Assembly: GCF_027571385.1 (NCBI RefSeq)
Contig: NZ_CP085636.1
Location: forward strand, 2,542,001-2,606,000
Length of the DNA: 64,000 nucleotides
Direction: 5' to 3'
Source: Shewanella sp. MTB7
Lineage (GTDB): Bacteria > Pseudomonadota > Gammaproteobacteria > Enterobacterales > Shewanellaceae
This document shows positions 36,721-46,382 of the stretch, piece after piece (position 1 is the stretch's first letter; each line of letters begins with the position of its first letter). A model generated the notes under the pieces. The model ran no database searches, was not told the DNA's origin, and saw nothing but the letters and a program-made list of their open reading frames with translations. The translations under genes and the position numbers were made by a program.

Positions 36721-36784
36721 ATTAAACCTATCCGATTTTGAGAAGTTATTGTCAATTATGAGAATTTGGCTGTTTAAGCATTAA
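36721..36784 (+). pseudogene. 3'-end relic of a second hybrid histidine kinase
   Basis: Bases 36734-36784 encode DFEKLLSIMRIWLFKH followed by TAA, identical in all 16 residues to the last 16 residues of the broken hybrid kinase ending at 41041, but with different codons at most degenerate positions. The preceding IKPI (36721-36732) is also the receiver-domain TKPI equivalent, put out of frame by one extra C at 36733. The sequence between this stop and the next ATG (TCTGGGAGCCTGGAT) also resembles the region between 41041 and cheR. So it looks like the residual tail of a tandem paralogue whose body has been lost. Nothing further upstream is confidently alignable. Confidence 0.7.
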
Positions 36785-36799
36785 TCTGGGAGCCTGGAT

Positions 36800-39700
36800 A
36801 TGTTATCTGAACTTAAGTTTAAAACTCAGCTGTTAATGAGTTATGCGGTTATCTTATCTTTTATGTTTGTTATCGCGGTGGTGGTTTTCTTTAGCGTTAA
36901 ATCCCTAGAGGATGATCTGAATTGGGTTAATCACACTCACTCCGTATTAGATAAAGCAGCAAAAGTTGAAGCCTCAGCTGTCGATATGGAAACCGGAATG
37001 AGGGGTTATCTTCTAGCGGGTAAGGATGAGTTTTTATCCCCCTATGAGCAGGGCGACAAAAGATTTAACGAACTGATGGTCGTACTCTCCTCCGATGTCA
37101 GCGATAACCCAGCACAAGTCAGTTTACTTAAAGATATATCCGTCACGATTGACGAGTGGCACAGTAAAGTGACCAAGCCTGTGATCGCGTTAAGAACCGA
37201 AATTGGCAATTCCAAGTCTATGAATGACATGGCAAAAATTGTAAAACAGGCCCGTGGCAAGCAGTTTTTCGATAAATTTCGTTCTCAGATTGACCTGTTT
37301 ATTGCACGTGAAAATGAGTTAATGCTCAAACGCGAGAATAAGTTAACAGACAGTAGCGATTTAGATGAACTTAGGGAGTTAAATGCTTGGGTTCTTCATA
37401 TCTACCGAGTTATTGTTATGGCACAAAATTTGCTAGCCTCTGCGGTCGATATGGAGACGGGGATGCGTGGTTTCTTGCTATCAGGACAAGAGAACTTTCT
37501 CGACCCCTATAGAGAGGGAAGCCTTCGTTTTAATCAGTTAAGTAATGAGCTGTCCATGCTGGTTGCCGACAATCCCCAGCAAGTTGCACTGTTAGCACAG
37601 AGTCAAATCACCATAGATGCTTGGGCCAATGAGGTGGTGAAGTTTCAGTTAGCGCTGCGTCGTGAGATTGGCGATGCAAAAACCATGGAGGATATGGCCA
37701 ATCTTGTGGGCGAGGCGAGGCGAGGGGAAAGATCTATTTCGATAAATTCCGTCAGCAGATACAAACATTTAAAGACAAAGAGCTTGTGTTGTTGGCACAA
37801 AGGCAAGAATCTTTGGCGAATACTGAGTCCCTGTTAACTAATACGACTATTTTCGGCACTCTGTTAGCTATTTTTGTCGGGCTAGGGGTCGCGTTTAGGC
37901 TAACAAAACATATTGTGAATCAATTGGGGGGGAACTGACCTATATCGCCGAGATTGCCAGAAAAGTATCCAATGGCGATCTGAGTGTTGAGCTTAAGCAA
38001 AGTGGAGCTGCCCAAGGTATTTTTGCTGAGATTAAACAGATGCTGGTGACGCTAAAAGATAAGGCAAATTTGGCTCAGCGAATAGCTGTTGGAGAGTTAG
38101 ACCTGGTGGCAAAGCTTGCCTCAGACAAAGATGAGTTAGGCATGGCATTAAAAGTGATGCTGCAGAATTTAAATAATGTTGCCGATCAGGCCGATGCCAT
38201 AGCCTGTGGTGATTTTACTAAGGATGTGATGGTAAACAGTGAGAAGGACAGGCTGGGGATTGCCTTGCACGAGATGAAAACTCAGATAAAGCAACGTAAT
38301 GCTTCTTTGTCACGCAGTTTAGGTCTGAACCAAGGGATAGTGAACATTGCTGTCGATGCCATTATCTCGATAAGAGAGGATGGCACTATCTTATCGGTTA
38401 ATGACGCTACCGAGAGGATGTTTAAGCATTCAGCTGAGTCTCTTATAGGGCAAAATATTAAAATCTTGATGCCTGCCCCATTTCATCAGGAACATGATAC
38501 CTATCTTAATAACTACAAAACCACAGGCATTAAGAAAATCATCGGCATGGGGCGTGAGATGCAAGCCCTGCGGAGTGATGGCAGCACTTTTCCTATCTAT
38601 CTCTCAATCGGAGTGGTGAAACAAGGTGACGAAACCCTGTATACCGGATTTATTCGTGACATCACTCAACAGAAGAGTTTTGAGCAAGACATAATTAAAC
38701 GTGAAGCAATAAATCGAGGCATGGTCGATACTTGTCTCGATGCTATCCTGTCTATCTCATCACATGGTGAAATACTTGCCTGTAATAGCGTCGCCGAAAC
38801 TTTGTTTCAATATCGAAGCGAAGAGATTATGGGTAAAAAATCAATACTTTGATGCCAAGCCCTTTCTGCGAAGAGCATGATGATTACCTCAACAATTATC
38901 TGACTACAGGCATCAAAAAAGTCATAGGGAAAGGCAGAGAGGTCATTGGATTAAGAAAAGATGGCAGTACTTTCCCCATGTATCTGGCCGTTGGTGAGGT
39001 CAAGCAGGAAGATGGCGTCATTTTTACTGGCTTTGTGCGTGATATTACCAAGGAGAAGCAGTTTGAAAGCGATCTGCAACAGAGTAATGTAGATCTGATT
39101 AAACAAAATGAGTTAAAAAGCCAAGTGTCTCGCATTAATGACTTGACTCAAGGAGCATCAAATCTGATGGCGATGGCGGATGAGATCATCTCAGCATTAG
39201 CCGAGATGATGAAAGCGGGCCATGGCGTTATCTATATTTATGAACAAGGTGATGATGAACTCAGTTTATCAGGCAGTTATGCATTTAAGAAGAGAAAAGC
39301 GGTTTTACCCACAATAGGTATTGGTGAGGGTTTAGTTGGTCAATGTGCCAAAGAGCGGAAAACCATATTACTAACCCAAGTGCCTAGTGATTATATTCAG
39401 ATTAATTCTGGCTTAGGGCAAAGTACGCCCCTCAATGTCATGGTCGTTCCGGTGTTGTTTGAAGAGGAGTTGATCGGGGTGATAGAGTTGGCCTCCTTTA
39501 AAGGCTTTAATGATGAACAGGTCGAAGTTATAGAGCTTATCTCAACCAATCTGGGGATCGTGATTAATAATCTCAGAAATCAAGAGCGGACTCAGACACT
39601 GCTGCTTGAGACACAGAGGCAATCAGAGGAGTTACAGTCCCAGCAGGAGGAACTTAAGAGTTCAAATGAGAGTCTATTAGAACAAACACAACTGCTGAAA

Positions 39701-41041
39701 ACTTCCGAAGAGGAGCTCAAACAGCAAAGTGAAGAGCTCAAGGTTTCCAATGAGGAGTTAGAGGAGAAGCAAGTCTTCCTCAGAAGGCAAAAAAATGAGA
39801 TCGAAGCGGCTAAAGAGGACCTCACGACTAAGGCTGATGAGTTGGCCCTAGCAAGTAAATATAAGTCTGAATTTTTAGCTAACATGAGTCACGAGCTCAG
39901 AACCCCTCTCAACAGCCTATTGCTATTGGCTAAAGGGTTGGCCGATAACAAGAGCCAGCACCTGGATGAAACCGAGGTTGAAGATGCTAAGATCATCTTT
40001 GATGGCGGTAATAATCTGCTCTGTCTGATTGCTGGGGATGGCCGTATGGGGATTTATCTGGCACAAGAGTACCAACCTAGCGGCATCATTCTTGACATTA
40101 TGCTGCCAGATATCGATGGGCACCAAGTTCTCGAGCAGCTAAAGTTCAGTCTCAAAACTCGTCATATTCCCGTCGAGATTATCTCAGCCCACAGTGAAGA
40201 CAAGAATTTGGCTCTAGTTCAAGGTGCAATAGGGCTACAGACTAAACCTGTCACTCAGGAAACATTATTGACAGTGTTTGATGATATAAAAGCGTTCTGC
40301 TCCTCAGAATTACGTCATCTACTAGTGATTGAAGATGATGTCGGCAATCAAGCGTCAATTGTTAGATTACTTAAGGGCTGTGATATCGATATTAAATGTG
40401 TCGAAGAGCTGTTATCGGGTCATTATGATTGCGTCATACTGGACTTAGGTTTACCCGATATTAGTGGCTTTGAGGTGCTCAAAAAAATTGAAGCCAGTGA
40501 ATTGAAACGAGTACCCCCAGTGATCATCTATACGGGTAAGGAGATCACCGATGAAGAGCAAAGTGAGCTCGATGATGTCTCGCTTTTTCTCCACGATATA
40601 GAATCAAGATTCAGCAGTGATAGTCAGAAAAAAATTCACATGCTTCACGATGAAGATGCCATGTTTCAGGGGCGTAAAGTGTTAATTGTCGATGATGATA
40701 TGAGAAACACCTATGCCCTGTCAAAAAAATTGATTGAGTACGGGTTTGAGGTCGATATGGCTCACAATGGCAAGGAAGCTGTAGAACAGTTATTAGTGGA
40801 GAAAAACTTTGAACTGGTGTTAATGGACACCATGATGCCTGAGATGGATGGCTATGAGGCTACAAAACAGGTAAGAGCTATGAAACATTATAAACAGCTC
40901 CCTATCATTGCATTAACAGCAAAGACGATGCTAGAGGATAGAGAAAAATCATTACAATCAGGCGCCTCAGAATACCTAACTAAACCGATCGATTTTGAGA
41001 AGTTACTATCGATTATGCGGATCTGGTTATTCAAGCATTAG
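36800..41041 (+). pseudogene. Broken membrane hybrid histidine kinase (CHASE3 x2, HAMP, PAS x2, GAF, HisKA, REC x3)
   Basis: Three successive reading frames together encode one former protein. Segment 1 (36800 to about 37723): a membrane helix and two CHASE3-like repeats, each with SAVDMETGMRG. A third GGCGA unit at 37709-37723 shifts the frame. Segment 2 (to about 37932): the rest of CHASE3, the second membrane helix and the HAMP start; a G-run at 37926-37932 is one base short. Segment 3 (to about 38840): HAMP and two PAS domains; an A-run at 38835-38840 is one base short. Segment 4 (38849-41041): end of the second PAS, GAF, coiled coil, HisKA (SHELRTPLNSLLLLAKGLAD) and three receivers. The HisKA is joined directly to mid-receiver sequence (LCLI-AGDGRMGIYLAQEY), so the ATPase domain and the start of REC1 are missing. 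REC2 also seems to lack two short blocks. The last receiver is complete. The kinase cannot be functional. Confidence 0.85.
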
Positions 41042-41057
41042 CTTAGGGAGGGGATAT

Positions 41058-41897
41058 ATGTTGATTATGAAACCGGAAGATATGCAGGAATTTGAAATTA
41101 ATCAGTTGCTGGAAGCTATTAACTTTCGTTATGGTTATGATTTTCGAGATTATTCTAGAGCCTCACTTGAGAGAAGGGTTTTACACCGGGTACAACAATC
41201 AGATCTAGGTTCAGTCTCTGAGATGGTGCCAAAAGTGATGCATGATATTGAGTTTTTCGAGCTGTTTCTGCGTGATATGTCAGTCACTGTGACTGAAATG
41301 TTTCGAGATCCTAAGGTATTTAAGAGGTTACGCCAGGAGGTCTTTACTCAACTCAGAACCTATTCGAGAGTCAATATTTGGCATGCTGGTTGTGCTACGG
41401 GTGAAGAGGTGTACTCTATGGCGATTATGCTTAAGGAAGAGGGATTACTCGAACGAAGCAGGATATATGCCACTGATTATAATAATCACTCCCTAGATAT
41501 TGCCGAGAAGGGAATATATCCAGCGGATAAAATGAAAACCTACACAGAGAATTATCTGGCCGCTGGCGGCAAGGCATCTTTTGCTGATTATTACCAAGCA
41601 AAATTTGGTTCGGTAAAAATGGCCGAGTCATTGAAAAATCATATCACTTTTGCTAACCATAATTTAATGAAAGATCAACCTTTTGCTGAGATGCAGCTGA
41701 TTGTATGTCGAAATGTGCTTATCTATTTTAATCCTAGATTGCAGGATAGAGTGCTTAACCTCTTTAAAGATAGCCTGATCTCAAGAGGATTTTTGTTATT
41801 GGGTGATAAAGAGAGCATTGACTATAGTCACGTTAATTCATCTTTCGAAGCTGTAAGTAAAAAAGAAAAAATTTTCAGGCGGTTGATGCATGTATGA
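41058..41897 (+). CDS. cheR: CheR-type protein-glutamate methyltransferase
   Basis: A 279-residue MCP methyltransferase. I start it at the ATG at 41058, with GGAGG 6 bases upstream; the longer frame from 40995 overlaps the kinase gene and is not needed. An N-terminal all-alpha CheR_N region (FEINQLLEAINFRYGYDFRD, SLERRVLHR) precedes the SAM-dependent methyltransferase domain, with IWHAGCATGEEVYSMAIMLK (about 97-116) as SAM site, NHNLMKDQPFAEMQLIVCRN and LIYFNPRLQDRVL. It overlaps cheB by 8 bases. In this kinase-associated context it may act in signalling outside classical chemotaxis; that is an inference. Confidence 0.9.
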   Translation: MLIMKPEDMQEFEINQLLEAINFRYGYDFRDYSRASLERRVLHRVQQSDLGSVSEMVPKVMHDIEFFELFLRDMSVTVTEMFRDPKVFKRLRQEVFTQLRTYSRVNIWHAGCATGEEVYSMAIMLKEEGLLERSRIYATDYNNHSLDIAEKGIYPADKMKTYTENYLAAGGKASFADYYQAKFGSVKMAESLKNHITFANHNLMKDQPFAEMQLIVCRNVLIYFNPRLQDRVLNLFKDSLISRGFLLLGDKESIDYSHVNSSFEAVSKKEKIFRRLMHV

Positions 41898-42486
41898 AGC
41901 AATAGTTGTGGGAGTGTCTGCTGGTGGCTTGCATGCACTTAGTCAGTTTTTACCCTGCTTGCCTCCACATTATCCATTGGCAGTGATAGTCGTTCAACAT
42001 CGTCATAGAGATTCAGATGATTTCTTGGTCAATCACTTAAATAATTTGTCTGCTGTTGAGGTAAAAGAGGCTGAGCCAGGAGAACTTATTCAGCCAGGTT
42101 ACGCTTATATTGCTCCCGCTGGTTATCACCTCTTGGTCGAGCGGGATAAAACATTAAGTCTGAGTATAGACCTCCCTGTTAATTACTCCATTCCTTCCAT
42201 CGATGTCTTATTTCAATCTGCCGCCACTTGCTACAAAAATCATCTAATAGGGCTTATACTTACCGGAGCAAACTCAGATGGAAGCTTAGGTCTGCAAACG
42301 ATAAAACAATTTGGTGGATACGCCATCGTTCAAGACCCTCAAACTGCCGAGGTCGATGTAATGCTGAAAGCTGCGATAGATTTGGTTGAAGTTGATAATA
42401 TCCTTTCCATTGTCGATTTGGGGAATTTCTTTGCACAATGTCAATTTGAGTCTCAGTCAGTAGGCGATAAGGAGGGGGAGGCATGA
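41890..42486 (+). CDS. cheB: CheB-type methylesterase, catalytic domain only
   Basis: A 198-residue protein consisting of the CheB methylesterase/deamidase domain without the usual N-terminal receiver. The catalytic triad motifs are present: Ser in VVGVSAGGLHAL (residue 10), His in VIVVQHRHRDSDD (about 38) and Asp in LILTGANSDGSLGL (about 131). The expected reaction is hydrolysis of receptor glutamyl methyl esters, opposing CheR. It overlaps cheR by 8 bases and the following kinase gene by 4 (ATGA), so the three are translationally coupled. Confidence 0.9.
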   Translation: MYEAIVVGVSAGGLHALSQFLPCLPPHYPLAVIVVQHRHRDSDDFLVNHLNNLSAVEVKEAEPGELIQPGYAYIAPAGYHLLVERDKTLSLSIDLPVNYSIPSIDVLFQSAATCYKNHLIGLILTGANSDGSLGLQTIKQFGGYAIVQDPQTAEVDVMLKAAIDLVEVDNILSIVDLGNFFAQCQFESQSVGDKEGEA

Positions 42487-43766
42487 GTGACTTTTTTCCA
42501 AAAATCCTTGTTGTTGATGATGAGCCCAATAACCTGCGAGTCTATGAGCGTATTTTAGCTCCGCTTAAATTAGATATCATTAAAGCTCATTCGGGTCAGC
42601 AAGCCTTAGCGATTGCTCATAAGCATGATTTTTTTCTGATTTTAATGGATGTTCAGATGCCAGGTATGGATGGATTTGAAACAGCCTCACTCATCTTAGA
42701 TCATCCCAAGACATCTCATATACCTGTGATATTTATTACCGCATTTGCCCGTGATGAAACTTTCGAGTTCAAAGGCTATATGAATGGCGCGGTGGATTAT
42801 TTAGTCAAACCAATTAATGATGAGATTTTGAAAAGTAAATTGGGTGTGTTCTTAGAGCTTTATAAAGAGCGAATTAAATTAGACAAAGCTTTTAAAATAA
42901 AGGAAAAAGCTGAAGAGGAGTTAAAAGTACATAAGGAGAATCTCGAAGAGACAGTTAAAGCGAGAACCAAAGAGTTACAAGAGTCTATTGAACATTTATT
43001 AGCCACTCAGGACAAGTTGGTTAAAGTTGAAAAAATGGCCTCTTTAGGACGTTTGGTTACAGGTGTTGCTCACGAACTAAACACTCCAATTGGGATTTGT
43101 GTGACCGCAGCATCCTTTATTGAGGAGGAGACAATTCGGATCCATAAAAGTCTGATTGATCAAACATTAGATTCATGTGATCTTTCCGCTTTCTGTGAGT
43201 CATCGATTCAAGGGTCTGAAATGTTACTTTCAAACCTAAGTCGAGCGACTAACTTGATTAAGAAGTTTAAGTTAATCGCGGTTGATGTATCGACGGAAGA
43301 GTTATCTACGTTAAATTTGATGTCACATATTGATGAAATCATCATTCAAACCTTACCAAGTTTAGATCTCACTCATCATCAGATCACCATTGAAGGAGAT
43401 AAAGAACTGACGGTGGTGACTTATCCAGAGACATTGAAACAGGTATTAAAGGAATTAATGCTTAACTCCATCACTCATGCATTTGAAAGTGAGGTTGATG
43501 GCCGTATTGCGATTGATATTAAAAGAGTGGAGGATAAAGTTCGCCTCTGTTTCCGTGACAATGGCCGAGGTATAGAAGCTGAAACCTTGGGCATGGTATT
43601 TGAACCTTTTTTTACCACAAGTAGGGGGACTGGAGCGAGTGGTTTAGGCTTGTATATCGTGTTTAACTTAGCTACTCATGTACTTAAGGGTGAAGTGTCC
43701 TGCAGCAGCCAAGTTGGCGAAGGAACTGAAGTTATCATCACTTTTCCCCTTGAACATAGATATTAG
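42483..43766 (+). CDS. Response regulator-histidine kinase fusion (REC-HisKA-HATPase)
   Basis: A 427-residue cytoplasmic protein with an N-terminal receiver (about 8-122; acidic pair VVDDEPNN, phospho-Asp in LILMDVQMPGMDG, Lys in YLVKPI). A long coiled coil follows (about 130-180), then a HisKA-like dimer helix with the phospho-His in VTGVAHELNTPIGI (about 196) and a HATPase_c domain with N box ELMLNSITHAFE, RDNGRGIEAETLGMVFEPFF and the G2 box GASGLGLYIVFNL. It is translated with cheR and cheB. The receiver is presumably phosphorylated by a partner kinase, which would once have been the large upstream hybrid kinase; that kinase is now broken, so its input may have been lost or replaced. No output effector gene is visible nearby. 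Confidence 0.92.
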   Translation: MSDFFPKILVVDDEPNNLRVYERILAPLKLDIIKAHSGQQALAIAHKHDFFLILMDVQMPGMDGFETASLILDHPKTSHIPVIFITAFARDETFEFKGYMNGAVDYLVKPINDEILKSKLGVFLELYKERIKLDKAFKIKEKAEEELKVHKENLEETVKARTKELQESIEHLLATQDKLVKVEKMASLGRLVTGVAHELNTPIGICVTAASFIEEETIRIHKSLIDQTLDSCDLSAFCESSIQGSEMLLSNLSRATNLIKKFKLIAVDVSTEELSTLNLMSHIDEIIIQTLPSLDLTHHQITIEGDKELTVVTYPETLKQVLKELMLNSITHAFESEVDGRIAIDIKRVEDKVRLCFRDNGRGIEAETLGMVFEPFFTTSRGTGASGLGLYIVFNLATHVLKGEVSCSSQVGEGTEVIITFPLEHRY

Positions 43767-43944
43767 CGGGTCTTAAAGTGGCTTAAATTACTATGTTAAT
43801 TATAAATTGGTTGAATGAATTGTGATAAACAACACAAAAACAAATTGTTAATGGCTAACTTAGCGCAGCGTCACACATACTAAAAATACTATGTAATATC
43901 ATTTAGATAAAGCTATATTGATAGAATAAATAGGATTTATCGAA

Positions 43945-44292
43945 ATGAAAAAAATATTACTAGTTGGTCTAATTACCAGTTTATTTCTGGCTCCAGCATC
44001 TGCTAAAAATCTTGACACAGACACAGCGCTTGGCATGGCAAGTTTAATGTTCTGTACAACAGTTTACAGTGAAAATGAAATGCAAATGGAGGGCACTATC
44101 GTGAGTCAGTCGATGAAGGCACATCAAAATGCTGGTATTGATGCAATGATAATGTCAAAAGAGACCAGTGAGCAACTAGATGAGCACATGGCTAAGTTTC
44201 AATCAGCGAGTACTGAGCAACAAATTAAATTATGTGACCAAGCTATTCAATTTGCGCGCGAAAGTGACTTTGTAAAAGTGAACGCGTCATAA
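43945..44292 (+). CDS. Small exported hypothetical protein, 115 residues
   Basis: I do not recognise this protein. It has a clear signal peptide (MKKILLVGLITSLFLAPASA, cleaved before KNLDTD), giving a mature protein of about 95 residues with two cysteines (in SLMFCTTVY and IKLCDQAIQF) that could form a disulfide. The mature part appears all-helical and Met/Gln-rich. Probably periplasmic. It is monocistronic: a terminator follows at 44328. Confidence 0.7.
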   Translation: MKKILLVGLITSLFLAPASAKNLDTDTALGMASLMFCTTVYSENEMQMEGTIVSQSMKAHQNAGIDAMIMSKETSEQLDEHMAKFQSASTEQQIKLCDQAIQFARESDFVKVNAS

Positions 44293-44327
44293 ATCAAATT
44301 TCCCATCGTTAATGATCTATATCTATG

Positions 44328-44367
44328 CCTCCTACTAAACTTTAATGATAGTAAGTAGGAGGTTGTT
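44328..44367 (+). terminator. Terminator after the exported small protein
   Basis: CCTCCTAC and GTAGGAGG, 8-base perfect arms around a 19-base loop, followed by TTGTT. Moderate support because of the long loop and short T tract. Confidence 0.5.
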
Positions 44368-44513
44368 AGACTTAAGACTCTCAAATTACTCCACATAACG
44401 GGTGTGCAACGTCATAAAAAGTTTTATGTTACTTTTCTGATGTTTACCTGCGTTTAGCGATGATAAATAGATTTTGAATGCTAAGACTTTTTCGCCCTAG
44501 ACTTGTTTCGAGT

Positions 44514-45452
44514 TTAATTTTTAAGTTGTTCAACAAAGTGATTAAATAAAACAGCACTCTTTTTTGGGGATTCAATCATAGGGAGGTGACCTGTGTTTTT
44601 AAGTAATATTACTTGAACATTATTGAGTAATGGACAAATCTTATCCAGGGCACTTTTGTCTAAAATTCTGTCTTTCTCACCCCATATAATCAGTACCGGA
44701 ACTTGAATTCTATTTAAGTAAGGGAGAAGATCATTATGGTGAAAATCATTAAATATCTTGTGATGTAATCGTTTTTTATGTGCCTGAAGTGCCAAGTGTG
44801 TTTGCTTTAGAAATTTTGGGATATGAGTTGACTTATAGAAAGTGTAGTTAAAGTATTCAATCGGATTTGTGCAATCAATCAATGGATTGGGACGGTTCGA
44901 AGCCAAATCACGAAACATATCGCTCTTAATTGGGCTATCGATACCTGCATTATCAAATAAAGTGACCGATAGAACTTCCTTGGGAAATAGGGCTGCATAG
45001 GTTGCAGCAATCTGTCCTCCCATAGAACTGCCAAGTATATGAAAAGGGGCTAGTTGGATTTTGGTAACAAACAAATGGACACGTTTAACCTGCGCTTCGA
45101 CACTGTAGTCGGCATCAAACGGTGAATCACTCTCTCCATGCCCAAGTAAATCCAATGCAATGATTCGATATTTTTTATTTAAAAATAACGACATTTGCAG
45201 CCAGTTATCCTTGTTTGCGGTAAAGCCATGGAGCATAAGGAGTATTGGTTTATCGTTTATTTTGTTGCTTATCATTACGTTATCTAGATAAACATAATGC
45301 TCACCAAGTAGAGTGATATGTTTACGGTTGAATCCAGAGAAATAACGGATGATGTAAGTTATTAATCGATATAGGTATGAGGGGATAAAATAGACAAAGA
45401 TTAAGGCAATTAGCAGTATTAGCATGAATGTAGATATAAAAAACCAAAACAT
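44514..45452 (-). CDS. Membrane-anchored alpha/beta hydrolase (lipase/esterase-like)
   Basis: A 312-residue alpha/beta hydrolase with an N-terminal hydrophobic anchor (about 1-24). Motifs: oxyanion-hole LLMLHGFTANKDNW (about 70-83), DLLGHGESDSPF (about 99-110), the nucleophile elbow LGSSMGGQIAA (Ser near 142), an acid in WGEKDRILDKS and the His in NTGHLPMIES. This resembles the lipase 1 type of Moraxella/Psychrobacter. The substrate is unknown. It lies next to luxR in the same orientation, about 180 bases from the luxR stop. A link to fatty-acyl metabolism for luminescence is only speculation. The gene is as A+T-rich as the lux genes. Confidence 0.82.
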   Translation of the reverse strand: MFWFFISTFMLILLIALIFVYFIPSYLYRLITYIIRYFSGFNRKHITLLGEHYVYLDNVMISNKINDKPILLMLHGFTANKDNWLQMSLFLNKKYRIIALDLLGHGESDSPFDADYSVEAQVKRVHLFVTKIQLAPFHILGSSMGGQIAATYAALFPKEVLSVTLFDNAGIDSPIKSDMFRDLASNRPNPLIDCTNPIEYFNYTFYKSTHIPKFLKQTHLALQAHKKRLHHKIFNDFHHNDLLPYLNRIQVPVLIIWGEKDRILDKSALDKICPLLNNVQVILLKNTGHLPMIESPKKSAVLFNHFVEQLKN

Positions 45453-45632
45453 GAAGTTCTCCTATTAAAAGTGACACGTTTTCCTACGCTAAACTAAAGA
45501 GTGTGAAACTATCACTATTGTTACAGTAGCATAGTATTTACTGTGAGCTTGATAATGTAGAAGATATGGCTTGCTTTAAGAGCGCTATCCTGATGATGAA
45601 TTAAGCTCTTTAGATATGATCATTGCCGCAGA

Positions 45633-46382
45633 CTATGATGAGGAAAATGGATTAATTATTCCTGTTAAGATCGATTTTGAGACACTTTGACAGCGATTGT
45701 TAGTACCAAGTTTGGCTTGTAAATTAGTAAGATGAAAAGAAATCGTTCTTTCTGAACGATCCAGTATTTTAGATATTTCCCAGGTGGTTTTACCTTCACA
45801 AATCCAAGCTAAACACTCTTTTTCCCTTTGTGTTAAATACGTACAAACTTTATCAATATTCTTATTAACTCTTTGATAACTATCTAATAATTCTGGAATG
45901 ATTAATGGGACGCAAATATAAGCATTTGAACATATAGTGTTTAATGATTTTGCATGTTTTGAATTAGCAAAACTGATTAATCCAAAACCTTGGTTCTTGG
46001 TATGTATAGGAAAGCTAAACCCTGAAAATAAACCGACACTTTTTGCCTGCTCTATTACATTTTGTTCTTTTTTTATATTATTGTGTTGTTTTAGCATACT
46101 CCAAATTATGGGTGAATAATTCGATATACAATAATCAAGAACAGGATCATGCTTAATTAGGTTTTCATTATTATAGTATTCCTTCCAATGTTTAGGGTAG
46201 TTATCTAAAATAAATAAGTCTGTTTTAATCATAGATGTTGGGTTTACTATAACAAATAGAAAATATTCACAACGAAGAAATAAAGTTAACTCAGATAGAC
46301 ATAAGTTAATGTCATTATTACTTTCAGATTGACGAAGTTTATTGTTAATTTCAAATACCATGCCAATGTCAAAATTATTCAT
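45633..46382 (-). CDS. luxR: LuxR-type quorum-sensing transcription activator
   Basis: A 249-residue regulator, the length of V. fischeri LuxR (250). An autoinducer-binding domain (about 20-165) carries the signal-pocket region with WKEYYNNENLIKHDPVLDYC (Trp, Tyr and Asp in canonical order). A LuxR-type helix-turn-helix (about 178-240) has LTQREKECLAWICEGKTTWE and then ISKILDRSERTISFHLTNLQ, ending NNRCQSVSKSILTG as in V. fischeri. It binds acyl-homoserine lactone and activates luxI-luxCDABEG through the lux box at 46545-46572. It is transcribed divergently from luxI, with 233 bases between the starts. Confidence 0.95.
   Translation of the reverse strand: MNNFDIGMVFEINNKLRQSESNNDINLCLSELTLFLRCEYFLFVIVNPTSMIKTDLFILDNYPKHWKEYYNNENLIKHDPVLDYCISNYSPIIWSMLKQHNNIKKEQNVIEQAKSVGLFSGFSFPIHTKNQGFGLISFANSKHAKSLNTICSNAYICVPLIIPELLDSYQRVNKNIDKVCTYLTQREKECLAWICEGKTTWEISKILDRSERTISFHLTNLQAKLGTNNRCQSVSKSILTGIINPFSSS

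Noticed and set aside
39592..39885. Minus-strand Ser/Leu/Cys-rich ORF of 97 codons
   Set aside because: Antisense of the coiled-coil region (repeated Glu/Gln/Leu codons) of the hybrid kinase; such shadows are expected.
45580..45690. Plus-strand frame encoding ERYPDDELSSLDMIIAADYD and on to IDFETL, opposite the luxR 3' end
   Set aside because: It looks protein-like but has no start codon, and its second half is simply the antisense of the LuxR C-terminus, which matches V. fischeri LuxR and is clearly the real gene.
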